A stretch of 64,000 nucleotides of DNA from the NCBI RefSeq assembly GCF_028898845.1, contig NZ_CP118574.1, positions 992,001 through 1,056,000 on the forward strand. The letters are read 5' to 3'. Made by a program: the position numbers and the translations under genes. The notes below the pieces were generated by a model. The model saw only the letters and a program-made list of their open reading frames with translations. It was not told the DNA's origin and searched no databases. Of this stretch, positions 45,981-54,893 are shown piece after piece. The DNA is from Streptomyces sp. WZ-12. GTDB taxonomy: Bacteria > Actinomycetota > Actinomycetes > Streptomycetales > Streptomycetaceae. Within the stretch, counting starts at the first letter, position 1; every line of letters starts with the position of its first letter.

Positions 45981-47204
45981 ATGGGCCGAAGGACCACGAC
46001 GGCGGTGACGGCCTCCCTGGCCGGCGCCGCGCTCATCGCCCTGCTACTCCCGCTCACCACCGCGCCCGCCGGCGCCACCCCGGCCCGCCCCACCGCGCCC
46101 GCGGCTGCGACCACGGCCAAGCCGTTCCAGCACCCCGGAGTCCTCGTCGGCGACCGGCAGTTGGCCTTCGTCCGCTCGCGACTGGCGGCCGGCGCCGAGC
46201 CGTGGAGGTCCGCCTACGCGCAGCTACGGGCCAGCCGTTACGCCGCCCTCGACTGGCGGCCCACACCGCGTGCCACCGTCGAGTGCGGCTCCGGCTCGCA
46301 CCCCAACCACGGCTGTTCCGACGAGCGCGACGACTCGATGGCCGCGTACACCGACGCGCTCCAGTGGGCCCTCACCCACGACCGGCGGTACGCCGACAAG
46401 GCGATCGAGATCATGGATGCCTGGTCGGCAACGATCAAGGGGCACACCAACTCCAACGCCCCGCTCCAGACCGGCTGGTCGGGCAACAACTGGGCCCGCG
46501 CCGGCGAGCTGATCCGGCACACCGGGGCGGGCTGGCCGGCCGCCTCCGTCGAACGCTTCGCCACGATGCTGCGCACCGCCTACCTGCCCGAACTGGTGCC
46601 GGGCAGCCCGCGCAAGAACGGCAACTGGGAACTGATCGAGACCGACGCGCTGATGGGCATCGCGGTCTTCCTCGACGACCACAAGACCTTCGACCGGGCC
46701 GCGACCATGTGGCGCCAACGCCTGCCCGCCTACGTCTACTTGACGTCGGACGGCGCGCTTCCGGTGCCGCCCCCGCGCGCGGGCATCAGCGGGAAGGCCG
46801 CACTGGTGAAGTACTGGCAGGGCCAGTCGACCTTCCGCAACGGGCTCGCGCAGGAGACCTGCCGCGACCTCGGGCACACCGGCTGGGGGCTGGAGGCGGC
46901 CGCCCAGACCGCCGAGACCGCCCGGCTCCAGGGCCTGGACCTGTGGGCCGAGGGCCGCGACCGCCTGGTCCGGGCCCTGGAGTTCCACGCCGGGTACGCC
47001 AACGGCGCGCGCGTGCCGGACTGGCTGTGCAACGGCACGCTCAAGACCGGCCTCGGACCCACGGTCCAACTCGCCTACAACGAGTACCACGTGCGGGAGG
47101 GCCTCCCGATGCCCCGGACCCAGATGTACGTGGCCGCGCACAGCCCGTTCGGGGCCAACTACTTCATCGGCTGGGAAACCCTGACCCACACCAACGCCCC
47201 GTGA
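45981..47204 (+). CDS. Secreted alginate-lyase-family protein
   Basis: Predicted 407-residue secreted protein. The signal peptide is clear (basic MGRRTT, hydrophobic core, cut near AGATPA). The helical toroid domain contains NNWARAGELIRHTGAGWP and GNWELIETDALMGIAVFLDDH, which resemble the Asn-His-Arg catalytic surroundings of alginate_lyase (PF05426) proteins. Streptomyces members probably act on uronate-containing polysaccharides. A strong terminator lies upstream. Confidence 0.85.
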   Translation: MGRRTTTAVTASLAGAALIALLLPLTTAPAGATPARPTAPAAATTAKPFQHPGVLVGDRQLAFVRSRLAAGAEPWRSAYAQLRASRYAALDWRPTPRATVECGSGSHPNHGCSDERDDSMAAYTDALQWALTHDRRYADKAIEIMDAWSATIKGHTNSNAPLQTGWSGNNWARAGELIRHTGAGWPAASVERFATMLRTAYLPELVPGSPRKNGNWELIETDALMGIAVFLDDHKTFDRAATMWRQRLPAYVYLTSDGALPVPPPRAGISGKAALVKYWQGQSTFRNGLAQETCRDLGHTGWGLEAAAQTAETARLQGLDLWAEGRDRLVRALEFHAGYANGARVPDWLCNGTLKTGLGPTVQLAYNEYHVREGLPMPRTQMYVAAHSPFGANYFIGWETLTHTNAP

Positions 47205-47333
47205 GCGTCCACTCGCCCTGAGCCCCGACACCCTCCGGGGCGCCAACGAGCCCGCCGTTGAATGCCGTTGTGCGGCGCGGCCACCCACCGGTACCCTGAA
47301 CGGTTTTCCCCCGCAAGGAAGGAGCCCGCCCTC

Positions 47334-47393
47334 GTGACAGTGAGGACCTCCCGAACCTAGCCGCCCGCCCGGAACGTCCGGGAGAACGGGCGG
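47334..47393 (+). promoter_or_regulatory. Tiny leader ORF followed by a nested hairpin
   Basis: After an AAGGAAGGAG site an eight-codon frame, GTG to TAG (47334-47360, peptide VTVRTSRT), is followed at once by a two-part stem: outer arms CCGCCCG (47361-47367) with CGGGCGG (47387-47393), inner arms CCCGGA (47368-47373) with TCCGGG (47377-47382). The next coding ATG is at 47413. The layout resembles a translation-coupled attenuator, but this is inference. Confidence 0.4.
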
Positions 47394-47412
47394 CGGTTCC
47401 GGAAGGAACGCG

Positions 47413-47715
47413 ATGTCCCGAACGGACAGGACCAAACCGCTGTGGGTGCGCTACGCGGAGCACCGCCCCCGGCCGGTCCACGATCACCGGCACGGCGCCT
47501 GCGATCTGCCGCCGAGCCCCACCCGGGAGGAGGCCGACACCCGCTGCCGATGGGTACCGGGCGCGCTGCTGTTCGGCTTCACCTGCTGCGCGGGCTGCCG
47601 GGTGCGCTCCTGCCGCCGGGAACGACAGGAGCTCGCCAGGATCGGCAACCGCAGGGAGCGCTACGCGGGCCGGCGCGCGGCGCGCCGCCTCGCGGGCGGA
47701 GCGGACGACGACTGA
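47413..47715 (+). CDS. Small Cys/Arg/His-rich hypothetical protein
   Basis: Predicted 100-residue basic protein. Several Cys residues (HGACDLPPS, TRCRWVPG, FTCCAGCRVRSCRRER) suggest metal binding. The opening TDRTKPLWVRYAEH and the HGACDLP segment look conserved in other Streptomyces proteins I remember, but no function is known. A GGAAGGA site precedes ATG 47413, and a structured leader lies upstream. Confidence 0.65.
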   Translation: MSRTDRTKPLWVRYAEHRPRPVHDHRHGACDLPPSPTREEADTRCRWVPGALLFGFTCCAGCRVRSCRRERQELARIGNRRERYAGRRAARRLAGGADDD

Positions 47716-47727
47716 CCGCCGCCCCGC

Positions 47728-49350
47728 TCAGCAGCCATGCCGGTCCGCCGTCAACTCGCCCTGCGCCGTGGCCAGGGTGTGGTCGTAGCAGGCGCCCGGG
47801 CCGTGGAGGCGGTAGCGCTCGCGGGAGACGCCGGTGGCGTGGCGCTGGTCGCGGGGCACGTTCTGGGTGTAGGCGGCGTCGCCGGTGTAGGTGTCGTCCA
47901 GCCGCGACCAGTCGGTGCGCCGTCCGCCGCGCAGGGTCGCGCCGTCGGCGCGGTCGCCCATGGTCATGGTGGTGCGCAGGCGGTTGTTGCCGTCGATGGT
48001 GGTGGCGCCGTCCATGGTGTGGGTGCGCTGGTCGCGGGTGGTGGTCGCGGGCCCCCGGCCGCGGACGGTCACCGTTTCGTCGTCGTGCCAGCGCGCCCGG
48101 AGCGCGTCCAGCGATTCGTCGGCGTTCCAGCGGTGCGTCGAACTCCCGGACAGTTTCCGGGTGATGGTCGTGGTGACCCGCCCGTGCGAGGTGTTGAGGT
48201 ATCCGGAGACCGTGAGGGAGTGCCCGCCGTCGGCCGTCAGCCGGCGCTCGGTGCCCGGCTGGTACGCCGTCTTGTTGACGAGGTCGCCCGCGCGGCTCGT
48301 GAGCAGCGCCCCGGTCACCCGGGCGGCCTTGGCGTCCTGCCAGACCAGGACGTTGGCGGGGGTGCTCCAGCCGCTCTGCCCCGCGGGCACGCCGACGACC
48401 GAAACGGCGATCCGGTGCGGGCGCCCGTCGTTCAACTGGCCGGCGAAGGGCGTGAGATCGTACTCCACCGGGCGGACGTCGAAGGCCCGCGGGCCGGGGA
48501 TCACGTACCACAGGAAGGGGTTGGACCAACCGCCCGTCCAGACGGTCGGATACGGCGCCGCGATGCCGGCCAGTTTGCCGTCCACCGACACCTGCACCTC
48601 GCGGTACGGGCCGTCCTTGGCCTTGCACGAGTACGGCGCCGCGTCCGGCACCGTCAGGTACCAGAACTCCTCGCAGCCGCCGCCCGACCCGGTGGCGTAC
48701 ACCTCGGCGACGATGCGCTCGCTGTTGCGCGGGGTGGTCAACTGCCCCTGGTACACCCCGCCTTCGGTGTGGGCGCCGCGCAGGGTGAGGACCTGATCGG
48801 GAGTGCTGGCCGGCTTCGCCCGGCCCTGCGCCAGGTAGAAGGTCAGCGTCACCTTGACCTTGATGACGCCGGTGTAGGTGCCGTCCACAGTGTTGCCGAT
48901 CAGCATCTCGACGGGCTGCCGGGCGCGCAGTGTGGGGGCGTACCGCGTGACGTCCTTCTCCACCCTCCAGGTGATGCCCTGCGGCGAGGGCTCGGGCGTC
49001 GAGGTGCGCAGGACCTCCACGCCGCCGATGTGCAGATAGCCGAGGCGGTCGAACTGCCGCCCGGCCACGGAGCCTTGGAGCCGGAGGACGACCTTGTTCC
49101 AACGGTGTCCCCGGCCGCAGGTGTCCGGTGGCGTGTAGGTGCCCCGGTACGGCGTGAAGTCGCGGAACTCGGTGTCGGCGACCGTCACTCGGCAGGACGG
49201 GGTGTTGGGGACGGGCACCGGTGGGCCGGCGGTGACCGGGTCGTGCCAGTGGGTGCCGAACTCGGCGGGCGGCGCCGAGGCGGTCGCCGGGCTCACGCCC
49301 AGCACCAGGCCGGCGGCAGCGGCGCACAACGTGAGGAACAGTCGTCTCAT
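47728..49350 (-). CDS. Secreted PNGase A-like peptide-N-glycosidase
   Basis: Predicted 540-residue secreted protein with a signal peptide (MRRLFLTLCAAAAGLVLG, cut near ATASA). The domain with TCGRGHRWNKVVLRLQGSVAGRQFDRLG and GGVEVLRTSTPEPS matches the peptide-N4-asparagine amidase A family (PF12222), which removes N-glycans from glycoproteins. Such genes are common in plant-litter streptomycetes. Convergent with the small gene at 47413, only 12 bases apart. Confidence 0.85.
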   Translation of the reverse strand: MRRLFLTLCAAAAGLVLGVSPATASAPPAEFGTHWHDPVTAGPPVPVPNTPSCRVTVADTEFRDFTPYRGTYTPPDTCGRGHRWNKVVLRLQGSVAGRQFDRLGYLHIGGVEVLRTSTPEPSPQGITWRVEKDVTRYAPTLRARQPVEMLIGNTVDGTYTGVIKVKVTLTFYLAQGRAKPASTPDQVLTLRGAHTEGGVYQGQLTTPRNSERIVAEVYATGSGGGCEEFWYLTVPDAAPYSCKAKDGPYREVQVSVDGKLAGIAAPYPTVWTGGWSNPFLWYVIPGPRAFDVRPVEYDLTPFAGQLNDGRPHRIAVSVVGVPAGQSGWSTPANVLVWQDAKAARVTGALLTSRAGDLVNKTAYQPGTERRLTADGGHSLTVSGYLNTSHGRVTTTITRKLSGSSTHRWNADESLDALRARWHDDETVTVRGRGPATTTRDQRTHTMDGATTIDGNNRLRTTMTMGDRADGATLRGGRRTDWSRLDDTYTGDAAYTQNVPRDQRHATGVSRERYRLHGPGACYDHTLATAQGELTADRHGC

Positions 49351-49523
49351 GGGTCAGGAGTGAAGCGCCTCGAACTCCGGTGCGCCAGTGCTCCTTTGGC
49401 CCGATCCGCGGCGGGGCACGGAAATCGCGGGTCCGTCGCGCCCGGCAGCCGGCCCTGGAACCCCCTCCACCTTCCCCCGCTACCCCCAGGCACCGGCCCG
49501 GCCGCGTCGCTGTGGGACCCGCC

Positions 49524-50273
49524 CTAGCCGACCCGGTGGTCGAACTGCGCGCGGGTGGCGAGGAGGGCGCTCAGGTCGGCGCCCGGGGCGTGTTCGACGG
49601 GGGCGGCGCCGCGGCGGAACAGACGGGCGCCGGCGGGCAGTCCGTGCAGGGTCAGGCGGTCGCCGGTGCGCTGCAACCAGGTGCCCTCGCGCAGGCCCAG
49701 CACCGGGACGTCGTTCTCCTCCAGGAACTGGGTGATCCGCTCCTCACGGGTCTCGCCCATGTGCGCGCTCGCCGGGTCCGGGTCCAGGTAGTGCGGGTTG
49801 ATCTGGAAGGGCACCAGGCCGAGCGTGGTGAAGGACGGCGGCTGGACGATCGGCATGTCGTTCGTGGTGCGCAGCGTCGGGCAGGCCATGTTGGTGCCGG
49901 CGCTGGAACCCATGTAGGGCAGGCCCGCGCGGACCCGCTCGGCGAGGGCGTCCACCAGGCCGCGTTCGTGCAGCGTCTTGAGCAACCGGAAGCTGTTGCC
50001 GCCGCCGGTGAACACCGCTTGCGCGGAGGCGACGAGCTCGCGCGGATCGGCGGCGGTGTGTGCGCCGCGCACCCGCACGCCCAGCTTCGTGAAGAAGGCG
50101 GCGGCCTTGGCGGTGTAGGCGTCGTGGTCGGCCAGTGCGAAGGGGACGAAGAGCAGCTCCGTCACGCCGTCCAGGTGGTGGGTGATCGCCTCGCGGGCGT
50201 GTTCGAGGTAGCCGTGGCCGGGCGCGGAGGAGTTGGAGGGCAGCAGCAGTCGCATGGCGGTGGGCGTGGGCAT
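49524..50273 (-). CDS. pepE: Peptidase E (alpha-aspartyl dipeptidase, S51)
   Basis: Predicted 249-residue cytosolic serine peptidase that splits Asp-X dipeptides. The nucleophile Ser is in MGSSAGTNMACP, the FTGGGNSFRLLKTL segment is a family hallmark, and NPHYLDPD supplies the His. ATG 50273 (MPTPTAM) or 50255 (MRLLLPS) are both possible; GAGGA precedes the first. The 228 bases between this gene and the LysR gene hold nothing I can name. Confidence 0.9.
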   Translation of the reverse strand: MPTPTAMRLLLPSNSSAPGHGYLEHAREAITHHLDGVTELLFVPFALADHDAYTAKAAAFFTKLGVRVRGAHTAADPRELVASAQAVFTGGGNSFRLLKTLHERGLVDALAERVRAGLPYMGSSAGTNMACPTLRTTNDMPIVQPPSFTTLGLVPFQINPHYLDPDPASAHMGETREERITQFLEENDVPVLGLREGTWLQRTGDRLTLHGLPAGARLFRRGAAPVEHAPGADLSALLATRAQFDHRVG

Positions 50274-50501
50274 CAGGGCGGTTCCTCGGCGTGGTGGTCG
50301 GCGGGTTGACTGGTTGGCGGGGCTCCACACAGCGGCGCCGAACGCGACCCTATCCCCGACGGCGGGAAACGGGTGCCTGGGCGGCGGCCCCAGTCACCCT
50401 CACCGTGCCTGCGGCGCCAACCCCCGCCGCGTCCCCTCCGCCCTGGGCGTCAGCACCGGCCAGAGGGGCGTCCACTCGGGCACGGTCGGGAGCCCTCCCT
50501 T

Positions 50502-51413
50502 TCAGGAGCCCTCGCCCTCCGCCCCCAACGGCGCCAGGGCCGCGGCCGCCAGGCGGTCGCGGAACCAACGGTGCGCCGGGTCGGTCGCGTTGCGGGGGTG
50601 CCAGGCCATGCCGAGGTCGAGCGGGGCCAGGTCGAGGGGGATGGGGAAGGTGCGCAGGCCGAGCGCGGCGGTGGTGTCGGGGAGCCAGCCGGACAGGGTG
50701 AGGGCGATCAGGTCGTTGTTCCGGGCGAGCATCATCGCGGCGGTGTGACTGGGCACGACGACCGCGATGCGGCGCCGCAGACCGCGTTCGGCGAGCGCCT
50801 CGTCGATGGGCCCGAGCCGCTTGCCGAGCCGGGAGATGCCGATGTGGTCGGCCGCGGCGAACCGGCGGGCGTCGATCCGCCCCCGGAAGAGCGGATGGCC
50901 GCTGCGGGCGACGCCGAGCAGCGGAATCCGGGCGAGCCGTTGGGTGCGGATCTCCGGGTCCAGGTGTCCCAGCACCCCCAGTTCGACGTCCACCCAGCCC
51001 TGCCGCAGACCAGGGCCGCCCTCGACCGCCTCCGGCACGAAGACCACGTCCACGTGCGGGGCCTGCGCGCGGATCCGCTCGGTCAGGGTGCCCGCCAGTC
51101 CCGTCAGCAGCAGGTCGGACGCCTGCACGGTGAAGGTGCGTTGGAGGTGCACGGCGTCGAAACCGGTCCCGGGCCGCAGGACGTCGTCGAAGCGGCGCAG
51201 CAACGCGCCTACTTCTTCCCGGAGTTCCAGGGCCCGCGGGGTGGGCACCATGCCCTGGCCGGCGCGGACCAGCAGCGGGTCACCGACGGCCCGGCGGAGC
51301 CTGGCCAGCGTGCGGCTGACCGCCGCGGGAGACGTGCCGAGAAGCTCCGCGGCGCGGGTCACGCTGTTCTCTTGGAGCAGGGCGTCCAGCACCCGCAGCA
51401 GATTGAGATCCAT
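50502..51413 (-). CDS. LysR-family transcriptional regulator
   Basis: Predicted 303-residue LysR regulator. The helix-turn-helix is NLLRVLDALLQENSVTRAAELLGTS, cited in part, followed by PAAVSRTLARLRRAVGDPLLVR; the C-terminal effector domain follows. ATG 51413 is chosen, with ATG 51437 as alternative. It diverges from the beta-propeller gene at 51544, which is probably its target. Confidence 0.9.
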   Translation of the reverse strand: MDLNLLRVLDALLQENSVTRAAELLGTSPAAVSRTLARLRRAVGDPLLVRAGQGMVPTPRALELREEVGALLRRFDDVLRPGTGFDAVHLQRTFTVQASDLLLTGLAGTLTERIRAQAPHVDVVFVPEAVEGGPGLRQGWVDVELGVLGHLDPEIRTQRLARIPLLGVARSGHPLFRGRIDARRFAAADHIGISRLGKRLGPIDEALAERGLRRRIAVVVPSHTAAMMLARNNDLIALTLSGWLPDTTAALGLRTFPIPLDLAPLDLGMAWHPRNATDPAHRWFRDRLAAAALAPLGAEGEGS

Positions 51414-51543
51414 CGACTTCACGCTCCTGAGCTGCATTTTTACGCCTGAGACAAGAACAGGGTGCCAATCTTTGCATTGCTGCTGCCCCCCGCGCGGACG
51501 GAGAGTGAAGGCGTCCACGAAGAGGCGTCCACAAGGAGTCCCC

Positions 51544-52632
51544 ATGCCGAAGTCACCCATGCCGCCATCCCCCGAGTCGCCCTCCGCCTCCCCCCGGGCG
51601 GGCCGCGAAGGCGATCTGCTGGCCGTGGTCAGCCAGAGCGGGCCGACCGTCTCGTTCTTCGACGCCGCCACCGACCAGCACGTCGGAACCGTCGAAGTGG
51701 CCGCCGAACCCCACGAGTTGTGCTTCGATCCCGCGCAGCGACTGCTGTGGTGCACTCACCCCTACTACTCGGGCTACTACCACGCGAACACCGGCCGGCG
51801 CACCGAGCTGACCGCCATCGACCCCGACACCCGCCGCGTCGTCGACGTCCTCGACCTCGCCCCCGAACACGGCCCGCACGGGCTGGCGTTGGACCCGGCG
51901 CGCCAGCGGCTGTACGTCAGCGTGGAGGGTTCGGAGGACCGTCCAGGCGGCGTCGTGGTGGTCGACACCGCCACCCGTCGGCCGCTGGGCCGCATCGACA
52001 CGGACGCGCCCGGCCCGCACTGGTTCGCCATCGACCCAACAGGCAGGACGGGTTACGCCACCAACAAGGAGGCACCGTTCGTGTCGGTCGTCGACCTCGA
52101 ACGGGACGTCCTCACCGCGAAGATCGAGGTGCCGGGCAGCGAGGGGCTCGCGGTCGCCGCCGACGGTCGCGCCTTCGTCGCCGCGCCCTACGCCGACTCC
52201 TTCTCCGCCGCCGCGGGCCAGCGGCCGGAGAGCGGCATCCGGGTCCTCGACGGCCGGACGGCGTCCGTCGTGGACACCCTGCCCACGGACGATGTCGTCC
52301 TCGCGGTCCACCTCACCTCCACCGGCAGGCTGTTGGTGGGCGAGACGCGCACCGAGCCCGACCCGTCGTCGCCGATCGGTCGCCCGGTACCGGGGCTCCT
52401 CACCGTCTTCGACGCCGGGACCCACCGGCGGTTGGGCCAACTGGAGGTCGGGCGGCTCCCGTTGACGATCACCTCGTCGCCCGACGGCCGGCTCGGGTAT
52501 GTGGCCTGCGTCATCTCGTCCACCGTCGACGTCGTCGACCTGGAGACGCTGCGGCGCCTGGCCCGGTTGGACATCGCCAAGCGCGACGCGCCGGGCGCCC
52601 ACGGCCTGGCGTACGTTCCGCGGCCGGTCTGA
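51544..52632 (+). CDS. YncE-like seven-bladed beta-propeller protein
   Basis: Predicted 362-residue protein with repeated YVTN-type blades: GRTGYATNKEAPFVSVVDLERD and GRLGYVACVISSTVDVVDLETL are clear copies, and several more are weaker. No signal peptide is visible, so it may be cytosolic, unlike many relatives. AAGGAG precedes ATG 51544. Function unknown, perhaps ligand binding or a lactonase-like activity. Divergent from the LysR gene. Confidence 0.82.
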   Translation: MPKSPMPPSPESPSASPRAGREGDLLAVVSQSGPTVSFFDAATDQHVGTVEVAAEPHELCFDPAQRLLWCTHPYYSGYYHANTGRRTELTAIDPDTRRVVDVLDLAPEHGPHGLALDPARQRLYVSVEGSEDRPGGVVVVDTATRRPLGRIDTDAPGPHWFAIDPTGRTGYATNKEAPFVSVVDLERDVLTAKIEVPGSEGLAVAADGRAFVAAPYADSFSAAAGQRPESGIRVLDGRTASVVDTLPTDDVVLAVHLTSTGRLLVGETRTEPDPSSPIGRPVPGLLTVFDAGTHRRLGQLEVGRLPLTITSSPDGRLGYVACVISSTVDVVDLETLRRLARLDIAKRDAPGAHGLAYVPRPV

Positions 52633-52755
52633 GGCCCGCGGCCGGCCGGCGCGGGGCCGGGGTCCCGGCGGCCGACGCCGAGTTGGGCGTCGGTCGCGTC
52701 CGGGGCGGGACACCGCCGCGTCGCGGGGCGTAGCGTACCGGCGGAAGGAGGCCCC

Positions 52756-53031
52756 ATGGACGCCACCCTCAAGACCGTCATCGACGGGGAGCTCGTCGAG
52801 CTGCCGGGCACCATCGCCGCGCTCCGCGCCAGCATGACCGCCGACCGGGCCGCCGCGTTCGACCGGGAGATCGAGCACCTGCCGGCGGCCGAGTTGCCGG
52901 CCGCGCTGGTGCGTTGGGCGTTGGCCGGGGCGGGCGCCGACGACGAGGACGAGGCCCTCTTCGAGCGCCTGGCCAGGGGCGAGGACATCGGCGCCGTCGA
53001 CGCCGATCCGGGCTCGGGCGGGCGGCGGTAG
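52756..53031 (+). CDS. Possible antitoxin of a RelE-type pair
   Basis: Predicted 91-residue acidic, helical protein (ELPGTIAALRASMTADRAAAF, cited in part; DEDEALFERLARGED). Its stop is one base before the GTG of a small basic protein with a RelE-like end. Size, charge and spacing fit an antitoxin, but no DNA-binding motif is obvious. AAGGAGG precedes ATG 52756. Confidence 0.5.
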   Translation: MDATLKTVIDGELVELPGTIAALRASMTADRAAAFDREIEHLPAAELPAALVRWALAGAGADDEDEALFERLARGEDIGAVDADPGSGGRR

Positions 53032-53032
53032 C

Positions 53033-53275
53033 GTGCCCTACCGGTTGCAGTACGCCCCGCCGGCGGACGAGATCCGGCGTGCGATGCCGCGCGCGTTGCG
53101 GGGCGCCTTCGACGCGGGGATGGCCCGACTGGCGGCCGATCCGTACGGTCACGGCTCGACGCCGGTGCGGGCCGACGCGGACCGGCGCGAGGCGGCCGCC
53201 AGCGGGGTCGTGGTGCGCTACTACGTCAGTGCCACGGTGGCGACGGTGACCGTCGTGCGGGCCGTCCACGTCTGA
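53033..53275 (+). CDS. Possible RelE/ParE-like toxin
   Basis: Predicted 80-residue protein with the compact helix-then-sheet pattern of RelE/ParE toxins: two helices (DEIRRAMPRALRGAFDAGMARLAADP) and a C-terminal sheet (VVVRYYVSATVATVTVVRAVHV). GTG start one base after the upstream stop implies coupling with the putative antitoxin. The catalytic residues of RelE cannot be pointed to, so the call is tentative. Confidence 0.55.
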   Translation: MPYRLQYAPPADEIRRAMPRALRGAFDAGMARLAADPYGHGSTPVRADADRREAAASGVVVRYYVSATVATVTVVRAVHV

Positions 53276-53287
53276 GGCCCGGGCCGT

Positions 53288-53319
53288 CCCCGCCCGCGCG
53301 AACCCGGGTGCGGGCGGGG
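53288..53319 (+). terminator. Terminator after the putative toxin gene
   Basis: Perfect ten-base arms, CCCCGCCCGC (53288-53297) and its complement (53310-53319), 12 bases after the stop. Confidence 0.8.
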
Positions 53320-53414
53320 CCCGAACTCGATGACCGAATCCCGCCAGACAGGCGGTGGCGCGGACTGGTGTGATCAGGGCAAACGTCCCCTCCGGAAGGC
53401 AGGAGCTTTCCCGC

Positions 53415-53498
53415 ATGACTGGTCCCCGTGTCAGCGGTGCCGCCGCGCGTGCGCGCGGCGGCAACCGCGCTGCCGGCTCCGGTGTTTCCCCGTCATGA
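53415..53498 (+). CDS. Small leader ORF coupled to the ATP-grasp gene
   Basis: A 27-codon frame (MTGPRVSGAA...) starts after a GGAG site and ends in TCATGA, where its TGA overlaps the ATG of the ATP-grasp gene at 53495. A perfect ten-base hairpin (53439-53448 with 53453-53462) lies inside it. It may be a regulatory leader peptide or chance; the peptide shows no known motif. Confidence 0.35.
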   Translation: MTGPRVSGAAARARGGNRAAGSGVSPS

Positions 53499-54829
53499 CC
53501 CACGCCCGTACGCCGGGCACGGACGCGGGGACGCCCGCCACCTCCGTGCCCCCGCAGGCCGCAGCGCGTCGGGCGGCCGGCCGCCCCGCGGCGATCGTTG
53601 ACCCGTACTCCTCCGGGACGTTCTTCGCACCGTCGTTCCGGGCTGCCGGAATCCCGGCGGTCGCCGTGCTGTCCCGGGCCGAGGTGCTCACGACCTACGC
53701 CGACAGTTGGCACCCCGAGGACTTCGACGAGGTGATCCCCTACGAAGGCGATCTGCTCCCCGTCGTCGAGCGCCTGCGGGCGTTGGACGTGCGGTGTGTG
53801 GTCGCGGGGTCGGATCCGGGGGTGGAGCTCGCCGATGTGCTCGCGGCCGAGCTCACCCCGGAGTTGGCCAATGTGCCGGCCCTGACGGCGGCCCGTCGGG
53901 ACAAGGGTGAGATGGCGGCGGCGGTGGCCGCCGCCGGCCTGCCGGTCATCCGGCAGATCTGCACGGACCGGGCGGAGGAGGTCGCCGCCTGGCTGGTGCG
54001 GGAGGACCTGGTCGGCCGGGACCTGGTGGTCAAGCCGCCGAAGAGCGCCAGCACGGACGGGGTGGTCCGAATCCCCCAAGGGGTGGGCTGGCGGGAGGAG
54101 TTCGCGGCTCAGTTGGGACACCCCAACCAATGGGGAGTGGTCAACGACCGGATGCTGGTGATGGAGTACGCCACCGGCACGGAGTTCGTCGTGGACACCT
54201 TCAGCTCCCGCGGCCGGCACACCGTCACCGACGTCACCCGGTATCAGAAGATCGACAACGGCCGGCACATGGCGGTCTACGACGCCATGGAGTGGTTGGC
54301 GCCCGACGACCCGCTGGTGGCCGGGTTGGTGGAGTACACCGTCGGGGTGTTGGACGCGGTGGGCATGCGCTTCGGGGCGGCCCATGTGGAGATCATGCTG
54401 ACGGCCGACGGGCCGCGGCTGGTCGAGCTCAACGCGCGGCCGCACGGCGGCGGTCAGCCGCGGTTCTGCCGGCACGCCACCGGCGACAGTCAGATCGACC
54501 GCACGGTGCGGGCCGTCCAGCACGGCGGCGCCGGACCGGTCCCGGAGAGCTACACGCTGCTGCGGAACATGCTCGTGGTGTTCCTGATCAGCCACTCCAC
54601 CGGCGTGGTGCGCAATGCCGAGGTCTTCGACGGCCTGGCGAAGCTGGCGTCGTTGCACCATGTGGCCGTCCAGGTCCGCAACGGCCAGGTGTTGGAGGTC
54701 ACCCGGGACCTGCTCCACACGCTCTCCCTCGGGTTCGTGGTGCTGGCGCACGAGGACCGGGAGCAACTGTGGGCCGATTACGCGGAGGTGCGGCGCATGG
54801 AGCGGCAGTTGCAGGTGGACGGCGACTGA
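53495..54829 (+). CDS. ATP-grasp domain ligase
   Basis: Predicted 444-residue ATP-grasp enzyme, which joins a carboxylate to an amine through an acyl phosphate. DLVVKPPKSASTDGV is the ATP-binding lysine loop and ARPHGGG with VELN is the metal-binding end. The N-terminal domain (AAIVDPYSSGTFFAPSFRAAGI) resembles the pre-ATP-grasp domain of amino-acid ligases. The amidase follows after 64 bases. Together with the SznF-like operon it could build the amide or urea scaffold of the product, but this link is inference. ATG 53495 is chosen. Confidence 0.88.
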   Translation: MTHARTPGTDAGTPATSVPPQAAARRAAGRPAAIVDPYSSGTFFAPSFRAAGIPAVAVLSRAEVLTTYADSWHPEDFDEVIPYEGDLLPVVERLRALDVRCVVAGSDPGVELADVLAAELTPELANVPALTAARRDKGEMAAAVAAAGLPVIRQICTDRAEEVAAWLVREDLVGRDLVVKPPKSASTDGVVRIPQGVGWREEFAAQLGHPNQWGVVNDRMLVMEYATGTEFVVDTFSSRGRHTVTDVTRYQKIDNGRHMAVYDAMEWLAPDDPLVAGLVEYTVGVLDAVGMRFGAAHVEIMLTADGPRLVELNARPHGGGQPRFCRHATGDSQIDRTVRAVQHGGAGPVPESYTLLRNMLVVFLISHSTGVVRNAEVFDGLAKLASLHHVAVQVRNGQVLEVTRDLLHTLSLGFVVLAHEDREQLWADYAEVRRMERQLQVDGD

Positions 54830-54893
54830 CGGGCGCGGTACCCGGCGGATGCGCAGTCTTGACAAGGATGTCTTCACAAGGAGGACGAGGGGC

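Noticed and set aside
52756..53275. Firm toxin-antitoxin assignment
   Set aside because: Gene size and coupling fit, but catalytic and DNA-binding residues cannot be identified, so only a tentative call is given.
53415..54829. Graspetide (omega-ester peptide) system formed by the leader ORF and ATP-grasp gene
   Set aside because: The small peptide lacks any recognisable core or leader motif of graspetides and the ATP-grasp protein has an amino-acid-ligase-like N-terminus.
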